From positions 1,007,099-1,071,098 of the forward strand of contig NZ_FXAW01000001.1 of assembly GCF_900177665.1 (NCBI RefSeq): a stretch of 64,000 bases of DNA, given 5' to 3'. Below are positions 54,517 through 64,000 of this stretch, in pieces. The translations under genes were made by a program, and so were the position numbers. Below the pieces are notes generated by a model that saw nothing but the letters and a program-made list of their open reading frames with translations, was not told the DNA's origin and did no database searches. Numbering within the stretch: the first letter of the stretch is position 1; every line of letters starts with the position of its first letter. This DNA comes from Marivirga sericea. Its GTDB lineage: Bacteria; Bacteroidota; Bacteroidia; Cytophagales; Cyclobacteriaceae.

Positions 54517-55815
54517 CTACTCCCCCTGCAGATAATCCAAGGTCAAGTTAATAAAAGCTTTAACGCCAGTAATCATACCACTTTCGTCAATATAAAAATC
54601 AGGTGTATGATGTCCTCCAAGGGCTTGCCCCTCCGGTTCTTCCATTGGTTTTCCACCTATGAAGAAATATAAACCAGGGATTTCATTTTGAAAATAAGAA
54701 AAATCCTCTGCCCCCGTAATGGCTTTCATGACGTGCAATTTATCAGCTCCCACTGTTTTTTGTAGAGATGAAGCCATTTTTTGGGTTAAAGCTGGTTCAT
54801 TATAAGTTAAAGGAGCATTTTCAGTGATTTCAACTTCTACGGTAGCACCTTCAATTTCAGCAATTTTCTCTGCGGTAATTTTTATTTTCTCGTGAATCAT
54901 TTTTCTCATCTCCTCATCAAGCGTTCGTATTGTACCCTCCAAATATGCCTCTTCGGGAATGATATTATATCGAACTCCTCCTTTCATTATTCCGACCGTA
55001 ATTACAGCAGCTTCATTTGTTAATTCTGCATTTCGCGAAATGATATATTGGAGTCCATTGATGATTCTGGCCGAAATGGCAATTGGATCAACACTCGCCC
55101 AAGGAGTTGAACCATGGGCCTGCTGACCTTTAATAGTGATGGTGAACCTATCCGAAGCTGCCATAATACCTTCTTGCTTGTACTTGATATGTCCCACTGT
55201 AGTACCTGCATTGATGTGCAAGCCAAAGATTGCCTCTACATCTGGGTTTTTCAATACACCTTCTTCTACCATCATTTTAGCTCCACCTCGTTCTCCTGCG
55301 GGGACTCCTTCTTCTGCGGGTTGAAAAATGAATTTGATGGTACCAGGAATATCTTCTTTCATTTCGCTGAATACTTCTGCAACTCCCATCATAATAGCAA
55401 TGTGAGTATCGTGACCACAGGCATGCATTACGCCTGTTTCTTGACCATTGTACTCGGTCACAACTTCTGATTTAAAAGCTAAATCATTTCGCTCTGTTAC
55501 AGGCAAAGCATCGATATCAGCTCTTAATCCTACTACTGGTCCTGGCTTTCCGCCTTTCAATAATCCAACTACTCCTGTATGAGCAATGCCAGTTTCCACT
55601 TCTAGCCCTAAACTTTTTAAATGCTCTGCAATTTTCTCCCCCGTTTTATATTCCCTATTAGATAATTCAGGATTTTCATGAAAATATCTTCTCCATTCCA
55701 CTACCTTTTCTTCGATCTCGTCAGCTTTCTCTAAAGCAATTTTGTGTAAATCCTGTGAGAAGGAAATTGATGGAGTAATAAATAAGGCAATTAGAAGAGG
55801 ATATAGCTTTTTCAT
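54517..55815 (-). CDS. M20-family amidohydrolase, exported
   Basis: 432 aa. A signal peptide (YPLLIALFITPSISFSQ) precedes an M20D peptidase/amidohydrolase: FHENPELSNREYKT, GLRADIDALPV, MHACGHDTHIAIMMG (Cys and His metal ligands), IFQPAEEG, and GAEDFSYFQ near the end. These enzymes cleave N-acyl or aromatic amides from amino acids (hippurate and IAA-amino-acid hydrolase type). The signal makes it periplasmic, unlike most cytosolic relatives. A single gene, convergent with the PLP enzyme gene. Confidence 0.9.
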   Translation of the reverse strand: MKKLYPLLIALFITPSISFSQDLHKIALEKADEIEEKVVEWRRYFHENPELSNREYKTGEKIAEHLKSLGLEVETGIAHTGVVGLLKGGKPGPVVGLRADIDALPVTERNDLAFKSEVVTEYNGQETGVMHACGHDTHIAIMMGVAEVFSEMKEDIPGTIKFIFQPAEEGVPAGERGGAKMMVEEGVLKNPDVEAIFGLHINAGTTVGHIKYKQEGIMAASDRFTITIKGQQAHGSTPWASVDPIAISARIINGLQYIISRNAELTNEAAVITVGIMKGGVRYNIIPEEAYLEGTIRTLDEEMRKMIHEKIKITAEKIAEIEGATVEVEITENAPLTYNEPALTQKMASSLQKTVGADKLHVMKAITGAEDFSYFQNEIPGLYFFIGGKPMEEPEGQALGGHHTPDFYIDESGMITGVKAFINLTLDYLQGE

Positions 55816-55968
55816 ACAGTTTAGATTTTAATCAGGCTTAAATATATTGAAATAATTTAAAGAATTAGAGGAAAATGATTGTAACTGCAAATAGCTACTA
55901 TTAAAAAACAGAAACCGTTGAGCTGGCACACCTTACTCAGTTCGCACCCTACATTTGCTAGCTAATAT

Positions 55969-56049
55969 CGTCATTACGAATACCTTTAGGGTGAAGCAAT
56001 TAAGGTAGTTATCGCATGCTTTAGATAGCTTCGTTCCTCGCAATGATGC
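55969..56049 (-). repeat. Interspersed repeat copy, reversed orientation
   Basis: CGTCATTACGAATACCTTTAGG, GTGAAGCAAT...GATAGCTTCGTTCCTCGCAATGATG is the reverse-strand form of the element clustered at 38.7-40.3 kb (right end with the CCCTAAAGG motif first, GAACGAAG arm last). It is more diverged than the clustered copies and ends 29 bases past yaaA. The rest of 55816-56077 holds nothing recognisable. Confidence 0.75.
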
Positions 56050-56077
56050 ACAGAACTACCAAATAAATAATTGATGT

Positions 56078-56845
56078 TTAACCTCTTTTAAAAGCCAATT
56101 TTGTTTCAGTTGAATCTTTTTCATCAAAAGAATAACCATCCAGATCAAAGCCCTTTAACTCTTCAACTTTCTCAATTTGGTTTTTGACTATATATCTTGA
56201 CATCAAGCCTCTTGCTTTCTTAGCAAAAAATGAAATGATTTTATATTGACCATTCTTGAAATCCTTGAATTCAATATCTATAATTTGAAAATCCTTTTTT
56301 AATTCTTTTTTGTTGACAGATTTGAAATACTCGTTTGAAGCCAAGTTAATTAATATATTATCCCCCTGTGATTTTATATCTTTTTTCAGTTCCTTCGTGA
56401 TTTTATCACCCCAAAATTCATAAAGATTATTCCCTTTATCTGTTTCCAATTTAGTGCCCATTTCCAATCGATAGGGTTGAATCAGATCTAATGGCCGTAG
56501 TAAGCCGTATAAACCTGATAAGATCCGGATGTGTTGTTGTGCATAATCATGTTCCTCATGAGTGAAGTCTTCTGCTTCTAATCCTTGGTAAACATCTCCT
56601 TGAAACGCTAAAATAGCTTGTTTGGCATGTTTTGGAGACTTATTCTTGAAATTATCGTAACGCTCTACGTTCAATTGCGCTAATTTATCGCTGATATTCA
56701 TCAACTCGCCAACCTCTTCTTCCGATTTAGTTTTCAGTACTTCAATTAGCTGATTTGTTTCATCATTAAAGCGCCTATTTGTAGTTCTTATATCAAATCG
56801 TTTCTCAAAATCCAGACTTTTCGCTGGCGATAATATTGCAATCAT
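56078..56845 (-). CDS. yaaA: Peroxide stress protein YaaA (DUF328)
   Basis: 255 aa, the family length. MIAILSPAKSLDFE is the invariant start. Others are KHAKQAILAFQGDVYQGLEAEDF, ILSGLYGLLRPLDLIQPYRLEMGTKL, NLYEFWGDKIT and the C-terminal IISFFAKKARGLMSRYIV. In E. coli, YaaA lowers intracellular iron during peroxide stress and is induced by OxyR. The katG gene further along on the same strand fits such a stress role, though the two are not one operon. Confidence 0.95.
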   Translation of the reverse strand: MIAILSPAKSLDFEKRFDIRTTNRRFNDETNQLIEVLKTKSEEEVGELMNISDKLAQLNVERYDNFKNKSPKHAKQAILAFQGDVYQGLEAEDFTHEEHDYAQQHIRILSGLYGLLRPLDLIQPYRLEMGTKLETDKGNNLYEFWGDKITKELKKDIKSQGDNILINLASNEYFKSVNKKELKKDFQIIDIEFKDFKNGQYKIISFFAKKARGLMSRYIVKNQIEKVEELKGFDLDGYSFDEKDSTETKLAFKRG

Positions 56846-57013
56846 AGTTATTTTTAATTTTGAATTATAAACTTACCACATTTGAAAAAGTTACAATTAT
56901 TAGAAACTAGAGTCTAGACTCAAGACTTTTTTCAAATAATAGATAAATTTTCTGGATCATATAATTTTCACCGGTCTGACCTTCGGTACTGACCTAATTC
57001 AGTGCTTCCAATT

Positions 57014-57030
57014 TCCTGCCAGCTGGCGGA
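57014..57030. repeat. Short palindromic element (GCCAGCTGGC core)
   Basis: CCTGCCAGCTGGCGGA is an imperfect palindrome of the same general kind as TCCGCTAGCTAGCGGA at 208-223. It abuts the stop codon of the thioesterase gene. Confidence 0.4.
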
Positions 57031-57426
57031 TTAAGGGGCTTTATACCGCTCTTTCATTTCCTCTGGTATTCTTTTCGGCCTTTTCGTATTAGCATCTATT
57101 AAACACCAGAAAGTTCTGGCCTCCGCTTTTGTTTGCGCTGTTTCTGGATTAAATATTCGGGTCATTCTTTCAGATTTAACCCCTTCCATAGAAGCCACCC
57201 AGGTTTCCGCAACAATCTTTTCATCAGGCTTAATTTCTTTCTTATAATCGATTTCATGCCTGAGGGCTACCCAAAGATTACTTTCATGATCATTTTTCCC
57301 TGAAACATACTTCCAATGCGCTTCTGCTACATCTTGCACCCATTGTAAATAAACCACATTATTGATGTGGCCCATTCCGTCAAAATCAGTTGCCTTTGTT
57401 TCTATTTCTAATTGAAATTTACTCAT
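57031..57426 (-). CDS. Acyl-CoA thioesterase, hotdog fold (4HBT type)
   Basis: 131 aa. TKATDFDGMGHINNVVYLQWVQDVAEAHW carries the 4HBT pattern (D-x-x-G-H-x-N), with the catalytic Asp and the HINN segment, and the later ETWVASMEGVKSERMTRIF and EARTFWCLIDANTKRPKRIPEE complete the fold. Members hydrolyse acyl-CoA or 4-hydroxybenzoyl-CoA-like esters; substrate unknown. It overlaps the amylase gene by four bases (ATGA), so translation is coupled although the two products have no evident link. Confidence 0.88.
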   Translation of the reverse strand: MSKFQLEIETKATDFDGMGHINNVVYLQWVQDVAEAHWKYVSGKNDHESNLWVALRHEIDYKKEIKPDEKIVAETWVASMEGVKSERMTRIFNPETAQTKAEARTFWCLIDANTKRPKRIPEEMKERYKAP

Positions 57427-59009
57427 TTGAAAATAATTGTACTATACGCTTTCATGCTGTCATTTTGTAGATTCTCTCGCCCGATGACCACTCTAGAAGG
57501 TTCAATATTAAAAGCTTGGGGCCTAGCAGATAAATTATGCACCACATTCAATTTCTCATTCCCTAAAGACCTGGTAAAGGCTAAGCAATTAACATTTTCA
57601 TTTTTTAATGCTTCTAGTTCACCTTTCGTCAGGATTTCCGATTCATTTCGAATCTTAATCCATTTTTGATAATGTTTCCAAATTGATTTTTCGTCATTCA
57701 TTTGGGTGCTAAGCGGCTGAACTGTCTTGTCTTTGGTAAACTGTGGTTCCATCCATGCGGTTCTAACCGAATCATTAGCTTTCTTATGCCATAAAAATGG
57801 TTCCCGAATGTTAGGATCAGGTTTTTTGCCCAGCATCCCGATTTCTTCACCATAGTAGATATAAGGTGTTCCGGGGAGGGTTAATAAAATAGAAGCTGCC
57901 ATTTTAGCTTTATTGGCATCCCCTTTAAAATTACTCATCACACGATTTTGATCATGATTACTAAGGAAAATAGCATCCATATAATCAGCTGTTGCTGACT
58001 GAAATACCTCTCGCTGATTAATCAATCGGCTTATCAAATCTTCATTTTGCAGATTCACCCAACTGGGTCCTTCAATTGTAGCAGCTACATTTTTTTCTTG
58101 AATAACTGATTGTTGTATACTGCCTGCTAAATCAAAATTGAATAAGGCTGGAAGTCCTCTAGCAAATTCTTTCACCACTTCTGAAGAGGCCCACACCTCT
58201 CCTACCAAATACACATCCGGTTTAATTTTTCTCATTTCATCTCTGTATTCTTGCCAAAATTCATAAGAATCTTTTAAGCGATCATCAGGAAAAATGTGTT
58301 TGGCCGCGTCTAGCCTAAAACCATCAATGTCAATCTCTTCTAACCAGAATCTAGCAATATCATAAATCTCTTTCCTGACCTGTGGGTTATCGAAATTCAA
58401 ATCGGGCATTCCACCCCAGAAAAAGCCGTAAAAATGTTCATCCTCCTCCTTCCCATCAACTGCATGCCACTGCGTGATATTATCTGAATCCTGCGTAACT
58501 TCCTTTTTAGCAATTTGATCGACTATGCTATCTTTATTTGCCCACACATAATAATCTCGGTATGGATTGTTCTTTCCTTTTTTGGCTTCCTGAAACCATG
58601 GATGATCGGCAGCTGTATGATTGATAATCATATCGATTACCACTTTAATTCCTCTTTTGTGGGCCTCTGCAACAAAAGTCTTGCAGTCTTCTATTGAACC
58701 ATAATCGGGATGAATCGCTTTGTAATCAGTTACATCGTATTTATGGTAGCTTGGTGATGGCATAATAGGCATCAACCATACTGCAGCAACACCTAACTCT
58801 TGCAGATAATCTAATTTTTGCGTTGCACCTATGAAATCTCCTATCCCATCATCATTTCCATCTGCCCAAGATTGAATAAATATCTCATAAGCTACACCTT
58901 CCGGAAATTCCACTACAGATTTAACTTTACTTTCTTTCATATCTGGTTTATTGCAGGCACTCAAGATTAAGAAAAAACTAAGGTATATAAATGTGTGTTC
59001 TAGCTTCAT
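57423..59009 (-). CDS. Alpha-amylase family glycoside hydrolase (GH13), lipoprotein
   Basis: 528 aa. The signal ends in a lipobox (FLILSAC near residue 19), so the enzyme is anchored in the periplasm or on the surface. GH13 motifs: VVIDMIINHTA (region I), GFRLDAAKHI (region II, nucleophile Asp), LVGEVW (region III, acid Glu) and FLSNHDQNRV (region IV). It cleaves or transfers alpha-glucosidic bonds in starch or maltodextrin. No SusC/D or other PUL genes are adjacent, so it is a single enzyme with a thioesterase gene coupled behind it. Confidence 0.92.
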   Translation of the reverse strand: MKLEHTFIYLSFFLILSACNKPDMKESKVKSVVEFPEGVAYEIFIQSWADGNDDGIGDFIGATQKLDYLQELGVAAVWLMPIMPSPSYHKYDVTDYKAIHPDYGSIEDCKTFVAEAHKRGIKVVIDMIINHTAADHPWFQEAKKGKNNPYRDYYVWANKDSIVDQIAKKEVTQDSDNITQWHAVDGKEEDEHFYGFFWGGMPDLNFDNPQVRKEIYDIARFWLEEIDIDGFRLDAAKHIFPDDRLKDSYEFWQEYRDEMRKIKPDVYLVGEVWASSEVVKEFARGLPALFNFDLAGSIQQSVIQEKNVAATIEGPSWVNLQNEDLISRLINQREVFQSATADYMDAIFLSNHDQNRVMSNFKGDANKAKMAASILLTLPGTPYIYYGEEIGMLGKKPDPNIREPFLWHKKANDSVRTAWMEPQFTKDKTVQPLSTQMNDEKSIWKHYQKWIKIRNESEILTKGELEALKNENVNCLAFTRSLGNEKLNVVHNLSARPQAFNIEPSRVVIGRENLQNDSMKAYSTIIFK

Positions 59010-59114
59010 TCATTGCCATATTAAAAATGCAATTTAACTCGATTCTGCCAATATTTATAAAATTTATGGAAATACTGTTTCAAGTTTTATTTAAAAAATA
59101 ACTCCATAAAAAAA

Positions 59115-59140
59115 AAAGGCAACTTTTTCAAGCTGCCTTT
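59115..59140 (-). terminator. Terminator of katG
   Basis: AAAGGCAACT pairs with AGCTGCCTTT (one mismatch) around a short loop, and on the minus strand the stem is followed by a long T run. It lies 23 bases past the katG stop. Confidence 0.8.
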
Positions 59141-59162
59141 CTTTTCAGAATAAACATTAAAT

Positions 59163-61394
<2,232 letters not shown>

Positions 61395-61408
61395 TTACTA
61401 GTTGTAAT

Positions 61409-61521
61409 TTACGATATAACTTTTGATTATTTTTATCTATATTTCTTATCGTAATATAATCAAAAACTATATGATTAGCTTTTTTAATTTCATCATAATT
61501 TAAAGAATTAACTTAAATTAT
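61409..61521 (-). promoter_or_regulatory. katG upstream region with two inverted repeats
   Basis: TTACGATA (61409-61416) and TATCGTAA (61447-61454) are perfect inverted repeats 30 bases apart, and ATAATTTAA-N9-TTAAATTAT (61495-61521) is a second perfect pair. Both lie between katG and arsC, nearest to the katG start. They could be sites for OxyR- or PerR-like regulators, but neither matches a consensus well enough to name. Beyond them the gap is AT-rich with no gene. Confidence 0.45.
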
Positions 61522-61626
61522 GAAAGCACTATTTACAATTGCCTTGACTTTTATCGTGGACTTTTCTTCTAAAGTATTTTTCTGAGAAAACATAAAACTT
61601 CCTCTTTTATCGAAAAAAATGCATAA

Positions 61627-61663
61627 AAAAAGGTGATAGACATTAAATGCTTATCACCTTTTT
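61627..61663 (-). terminator. Terminator after the ArsC-like gene
   Basis: AAAAAGGTGATA and TATCACCTTTTT pair perfectly over 12 bp around a 13-base loop, and T residues follow on the minus strand. It lies 22 bases past the stop of the ArsC-like gene. Confidence 0.88.
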
Positions 61664-61685
61664 CGAATTTCTACTATTGGAATTA

Positions 61686-62024
61686 TTAAAGCAAATCCAA
61701 TACTTTTTCAGGAGGCCTTCCGACCACAGCTTTATCTTCCTTTACCAAGATCGGACGCTCTATTAATTTGGGCTCTGCAATCATAGCCTCAATCCATTCT
61801 GAGTCTGACAGATTTTTCCCTTTGTAAAGTTCTTTAAAAACCTTCTCATTTTTACGCAATAAATCTTCAGCCTTCATACCAAGTTTCTGTAGAACATCCT
61901 CCAATTCGGCATGAGTTGGAACTTGCTTTATGTATTGAACAATTTCAGGCTCAACTCCTTTTTCCTTCAATAATTTCAATGCTTCTCTACTTTTTCCACA
62001 TCTAGGATTATGATAAAATTTCAT
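61686..62024 (-). CDS. ArsC/Spx-like thioredoxin-fold protein (arsenate reductase family)
   Basis: 112 aa. MKFYHNPRCGKSREALKLLKEKG has the single active-site Cys followed by Gly-Lys-Ser, and RPILVKEDKAVVGRPPEKV is the C-terminal mark of glutaredoxin-coupled ArsC/YffB proteins. ArsC reduces arsenate using glutathione or glutaredoxin; no other ars gene is near, so a general thiol role or arsenate detoxification cannot be separated. It follows hslV on the same strand by 57 bases. Confidence 0.88.
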   Translation of the reverse strand: MKFYHNPRCGKSREALKLLKEKGVEPEIVQYIKQVPTHAELEDVLQKLGMKAEDLLRKNEKVFKELYKGKNLSDSEWIEAMIAEPKLIERPILVKEDKAVVGRPPEKVLDLL

Positions 62025-62081
62025 AGTCTATTCGTTTTCTAGGCCTTTCAAAATAAAATTAATAGCATTGGATTTCTAAAT

Positions 62082-62624
62082 TTATCCTATTGTTTCTACC
62101 ACTAAATTGTGGTTAGTATAAATGCATATATCTGCCGCAATGTGCAAACTTTCTCGCACAATATCTTCAGCAGATAATTTATCACCTGCGTGCTTTTTTA
62201 AAGCTGTTGCTGCAGATTGTGCATACATACTTCCTGAACCTATTGTAGCAATTTGATTATCAGGTTCCAAGACGTCTCCAGTTCCAGAAATTATTAATAC
62301 CTCATCTTTGTCAGCTACAATCATCATTGCTTCTAGCTTCCTCAGATACCTGTCGGTTCTCCACTCTTTAGCAAGCTCTATAGCGGAGCGTTTCATATTT
62401 CCACCAAAGGCATTGAGTTTCTCATCAAACTTCTCTAACAAATTAAAGGCATCTGCTGTAGAACCTGCAAAGCCGGTGACTATTTTTCCGTCTTGTAATT
62501 TTCTTATTTTCTTGACATTACTTTTAGCGACAGTATTCCCCATTGTTGCTTGACCATCAGCTCCAATAGCTACTTGTCCTTTATGCACAACCGCACATAC
62601 GGTAGTTGATCTTATTTTTGACAT
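62082..62624 (-). CDS. hslV: ATP-dependent protease subunit HslV
   Basis: 180 aa. HslV forms the proteolytic dodecamer that works with the HslU ATPase. The start [29 protein letters not shown] holds the catalytic Thr of the TTV motif (exposed after removal of the first residues) and the conserved GADGQAT strand; [23 protein letters not shown] is the next family block. hslU is not in the window, which is unusual compared with the hslVU operon of many bacteria. Confidence 0.95.
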   Translation of the reverse strand: MSKIRSTTVCAVVHKGQVAIGADGQATMGNTVAKSNVKKIRKLQDGKIVTGFAGSTADAFNLLEKFDEKLNAFGGNMKRSAIELAKEWRTDRYLRKLEAMMIVADKDEVLIISGTGDVLEPDNQIATIGSGSMYAQSAATALKKHAGDKLSAEDIVRESLHIAADICIYTNHNLVVETIG

Positions 62625-62657
62625 TTTAATTTTTTGGCTTAAGTATTAGTAATAAAA

Positions 62658-62684
62658 AAGTCTCGTTATAAAACAACGAGACTT
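62658..62684 (-). terminator. Terminator between pdhC and hslV
   Basis: AAGTCTCGTT and AACGAGACTT pair perfectly over 10 bp with a 7-base loop; on the minus strand TTTTTTATT follows. It lies past the stop of the acetyltransferase gene and separates it from hslV. Confidence 0.9.
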
Positions 62685-62707
62685 CATAATACAAGTTAAT
62701 AAAAATT

Positions 62708-64000
62708 TTAAATCAGTATTCTCACTGGATCTTCTAACAAGCCTTTTAAGGTCTGTAAAAATGCTGAACCTACCGCTCCATCCACTACTCTATGGTCACA
62801 TGAAAGGGTTACTTTCATTACATTACCTGGAACCAATTCGCCATCTTTTACGATTGCAGTTTGCTTAATTCCACCAACTGCTAAAATACAAGCATCAGGA
62901 GGATTGATTATAGCTGTAAATTCCTCGACACCAAACATTCCTAAGTTGGAAATTGTAAAAGTATTGCCTTCCCAATCCTTCTGCTCCAATTCCTTATTTT
63001 TAGCTTTCTGAGCAAAGTCTTTTGCTTCAGCGGCAATATGTGATAAAGATTTATTATCTGCAAAGCGGATAACAGGAACAAGTAAGCCTTCTTCTACTGC
63101 CACAGCCATCCCCACATGGATATGTTGGTTTCTTCTTATTTTATCTCCCATCCAAGAGCTATTTACTTTAGGATGCTGACGTAATGAAGCTGCCACTGCT
63201 TTAATCACCATATCGTTAAATGAAATCTTTACAGGGCTCATTTCATTGATACTCTTCCGGGCTTCCATGGCCTTATCCATGTTAATTTCCATGGTTACAT
63301 AGAAATGGGGAGCAGAAAACTTACTTTCAGCCAGCCTCTTGGCCACCGTTTTTCTCATTTGAGAAACTTTCACCTCTTCATATCGCTCTTCACCAACTAC
63401 TTGTGGAATGTTGATAGATTGTTCGGATTTCGATTCTTGTTTCGCACCCTCACTAGCTTTTTGTTTAGGAGTAAAGTTTTCTACATCAGACTTAATAATT
63501 CTTCCGTTATTACCTGACCCGTCTACATCTGCTAAATCAATACCTTTATCTTGAGCAATTTTTTTAGCTAATGGACTGGCAAAAATTCGGCCGCCATCTT
63601 TCCCCTTTTTCTCTGTATTAGCTGATTCAGCTTTTGGAGATGGTTTAGGGCTTCCGGAATCAGATTTACTTTCAGTTGATTTCTGATCTTCCGATTTATT
63701 CTTATTCTCTTCCTTTTTGCTTTCACCTCCAGAAGATTTCTGCTCGTGTGCTTTTAACAATTTCTTGTAATCAGCACCCTCTTCACCGATAACGGCTATT
63801 ACCCCATCGATTGGAGCAGCATCCCCTTCTTTTATTCCAATGTAAAGGAGAGTACCGTCTTCATAAGCTTCAAGTTCCATGGTAGCCTTATCAGTCTCCA
63901 CCTCTGCTAAGATATCGCCAGCTTCCACTTTATCGCCTTCTTTTTTCAACCATGAGGCTATCACACCTTCTTCCATGGTATCACTCATTTTAGGCATAGT
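62708..64000 (-). CDS. pdhC: Pyruvate dehydrogenase complex E2, dihydrolipoamide acetyltransferase (5' end outside window)
   Basis: At least 430 residues are visible; the frame continues past the right edge, and a few residues before MPKMSDTMEEG are expected from the family. Parts in order: lipoyl domain with the modified Lys in VETDKATMELEA, a Ser/Lys/Glu-rich linker, the peripheral subunit-binding domain (RIFASPLAKKIAQDKGIDLADVDGSG), and the catalytic domain ending in CDHRVVDGAVGSAFLQ. It transfers acetyl groups to CoA in the pyruvate dehydrogenase complex. A 2-oxoglutarate or branched-chain E2 is less likely given the MPKMSDTM start. Confidence 0.92.
   Translation of the reverse strand, partial: TMPKMSDTMEEGVIASWLKKEGDKVEAGDILAEVETDKATMELEAYEDGTLLYIGIKEGDAAPIDGVIAVIGEEGADYKKLLKAHEQKSSGGESKKEENKNKSEDQKSTESKSDSGSPKPSPKAESANTEKKGKDGGRIFASPLAKKIAQDKGIDLADVDGSGNNGRIIKSDVENFTPKQKASEGAKQESKSEQSINIPQVVGEERYEEVKVSQMRKTVAKRLAESKFSAPHFYVTMEINMDKAMEARKSINEMSPVKISFNDMVIKAVAASLRQHPKVNSSWMGDKIRRNQHIHVGMAVAVEEGLLVPVIRFADNKSLSHIAAEAKDFAQKAKNKELEQKDWEGNTFTISNLGMFGVEEFTAIINPPDACILAVGGIKQTAIVKDGELVPGNVMKVTLSCDHRVVDGAVGSAFLQTLKGLLEDPVRILI

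Overview
The window looks like chromosomal DNA of a low-GC member of the Bacteroidota, most likely a marine Cytophagales bacterium of the Marivirga type; the genus is my inference. The phylum is supported by a PorP/SprF family outer-membrane protein, a sigma/FecR/TonB-receptor cell-surface signalling locus whose receptor has an STN domain, DinB, DUF3108 and GIN-domain proteins of Bacteroidota type, a fused SerB-SerA protein, weak Shine-Dalgarno sites, and a promoter matching TTTG-N19-TAnnTTTG.

Layout. 1-720: the end of a GIY-YIG gene with a tRNA-like tail and terminator, followed by a decayed second copy of the same module. 0.7-4.3 kb: TPR lipoprotein, DUF3108 protein, dapD and a divergent glycosyltransferase. 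4.3-10.1 kb: a metal-homeostasis operon (DtxR/MntR regulator behind a perfect palindrome, metal-binding lipoprotein, ATPase, permease fused to a DtxR-like domain, azurin, second permease, thioredoxin-like protein). 10.3-21.9 kb: metabolic and housekeeping genes (dienoyl-CoA reductase, DinB, menC, queA, MscS, serB-serA, a TPR histidine kinase, a TspO-like protein, CIA30). 22-29.1 kb: an ECF sigma/FecR/TonB-receptor locus flanked by very acidic lipoproteins; the same bipartite promoter-like element occurs three times, before fecR and before both lipoprotein units. 29.4-32.2 kb: small accessory genes.

32.4-44.1 kb is a defence island. hsdM-hsdS and hsdR of a type I restriction-modification system are separated by about 1.7 kb of interspersed repeats plus a GIY-YIG gene. 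hsdR continues, with overlaps or gaps of a few bases, into a putative AbiC-like membrane protein, a PD-(D/E)XK/DUF5655 protein, an unrecognised 203-aa protein and an HNH-like protein. A divergent higBA toxin-antitoxin pair with a clear operator/promoter lies beyond hsdM. The compact five-gene hsdR-to-HNH operon is the best candidate here for an undescribed composite defence system.

44.5-64 kb returns to core genes: tRNA-Arg, sucC, a LolD-like ATPase, PorP/SprF, thiolase, thyA, a PagL-like protein, a GIN-domain lipoprotein, a D-threonine-aldolase-like enzyme, an M20 amidohydrolase, yaaA, a thioesterase, an alpha-amylase lipoprotein, katG, an ArsC-like protein, hslV and the truncated dihydrolipoamide acetyltransferase gene at the right edge.

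All family calls come from reading motifs by eye; no database search was possible.
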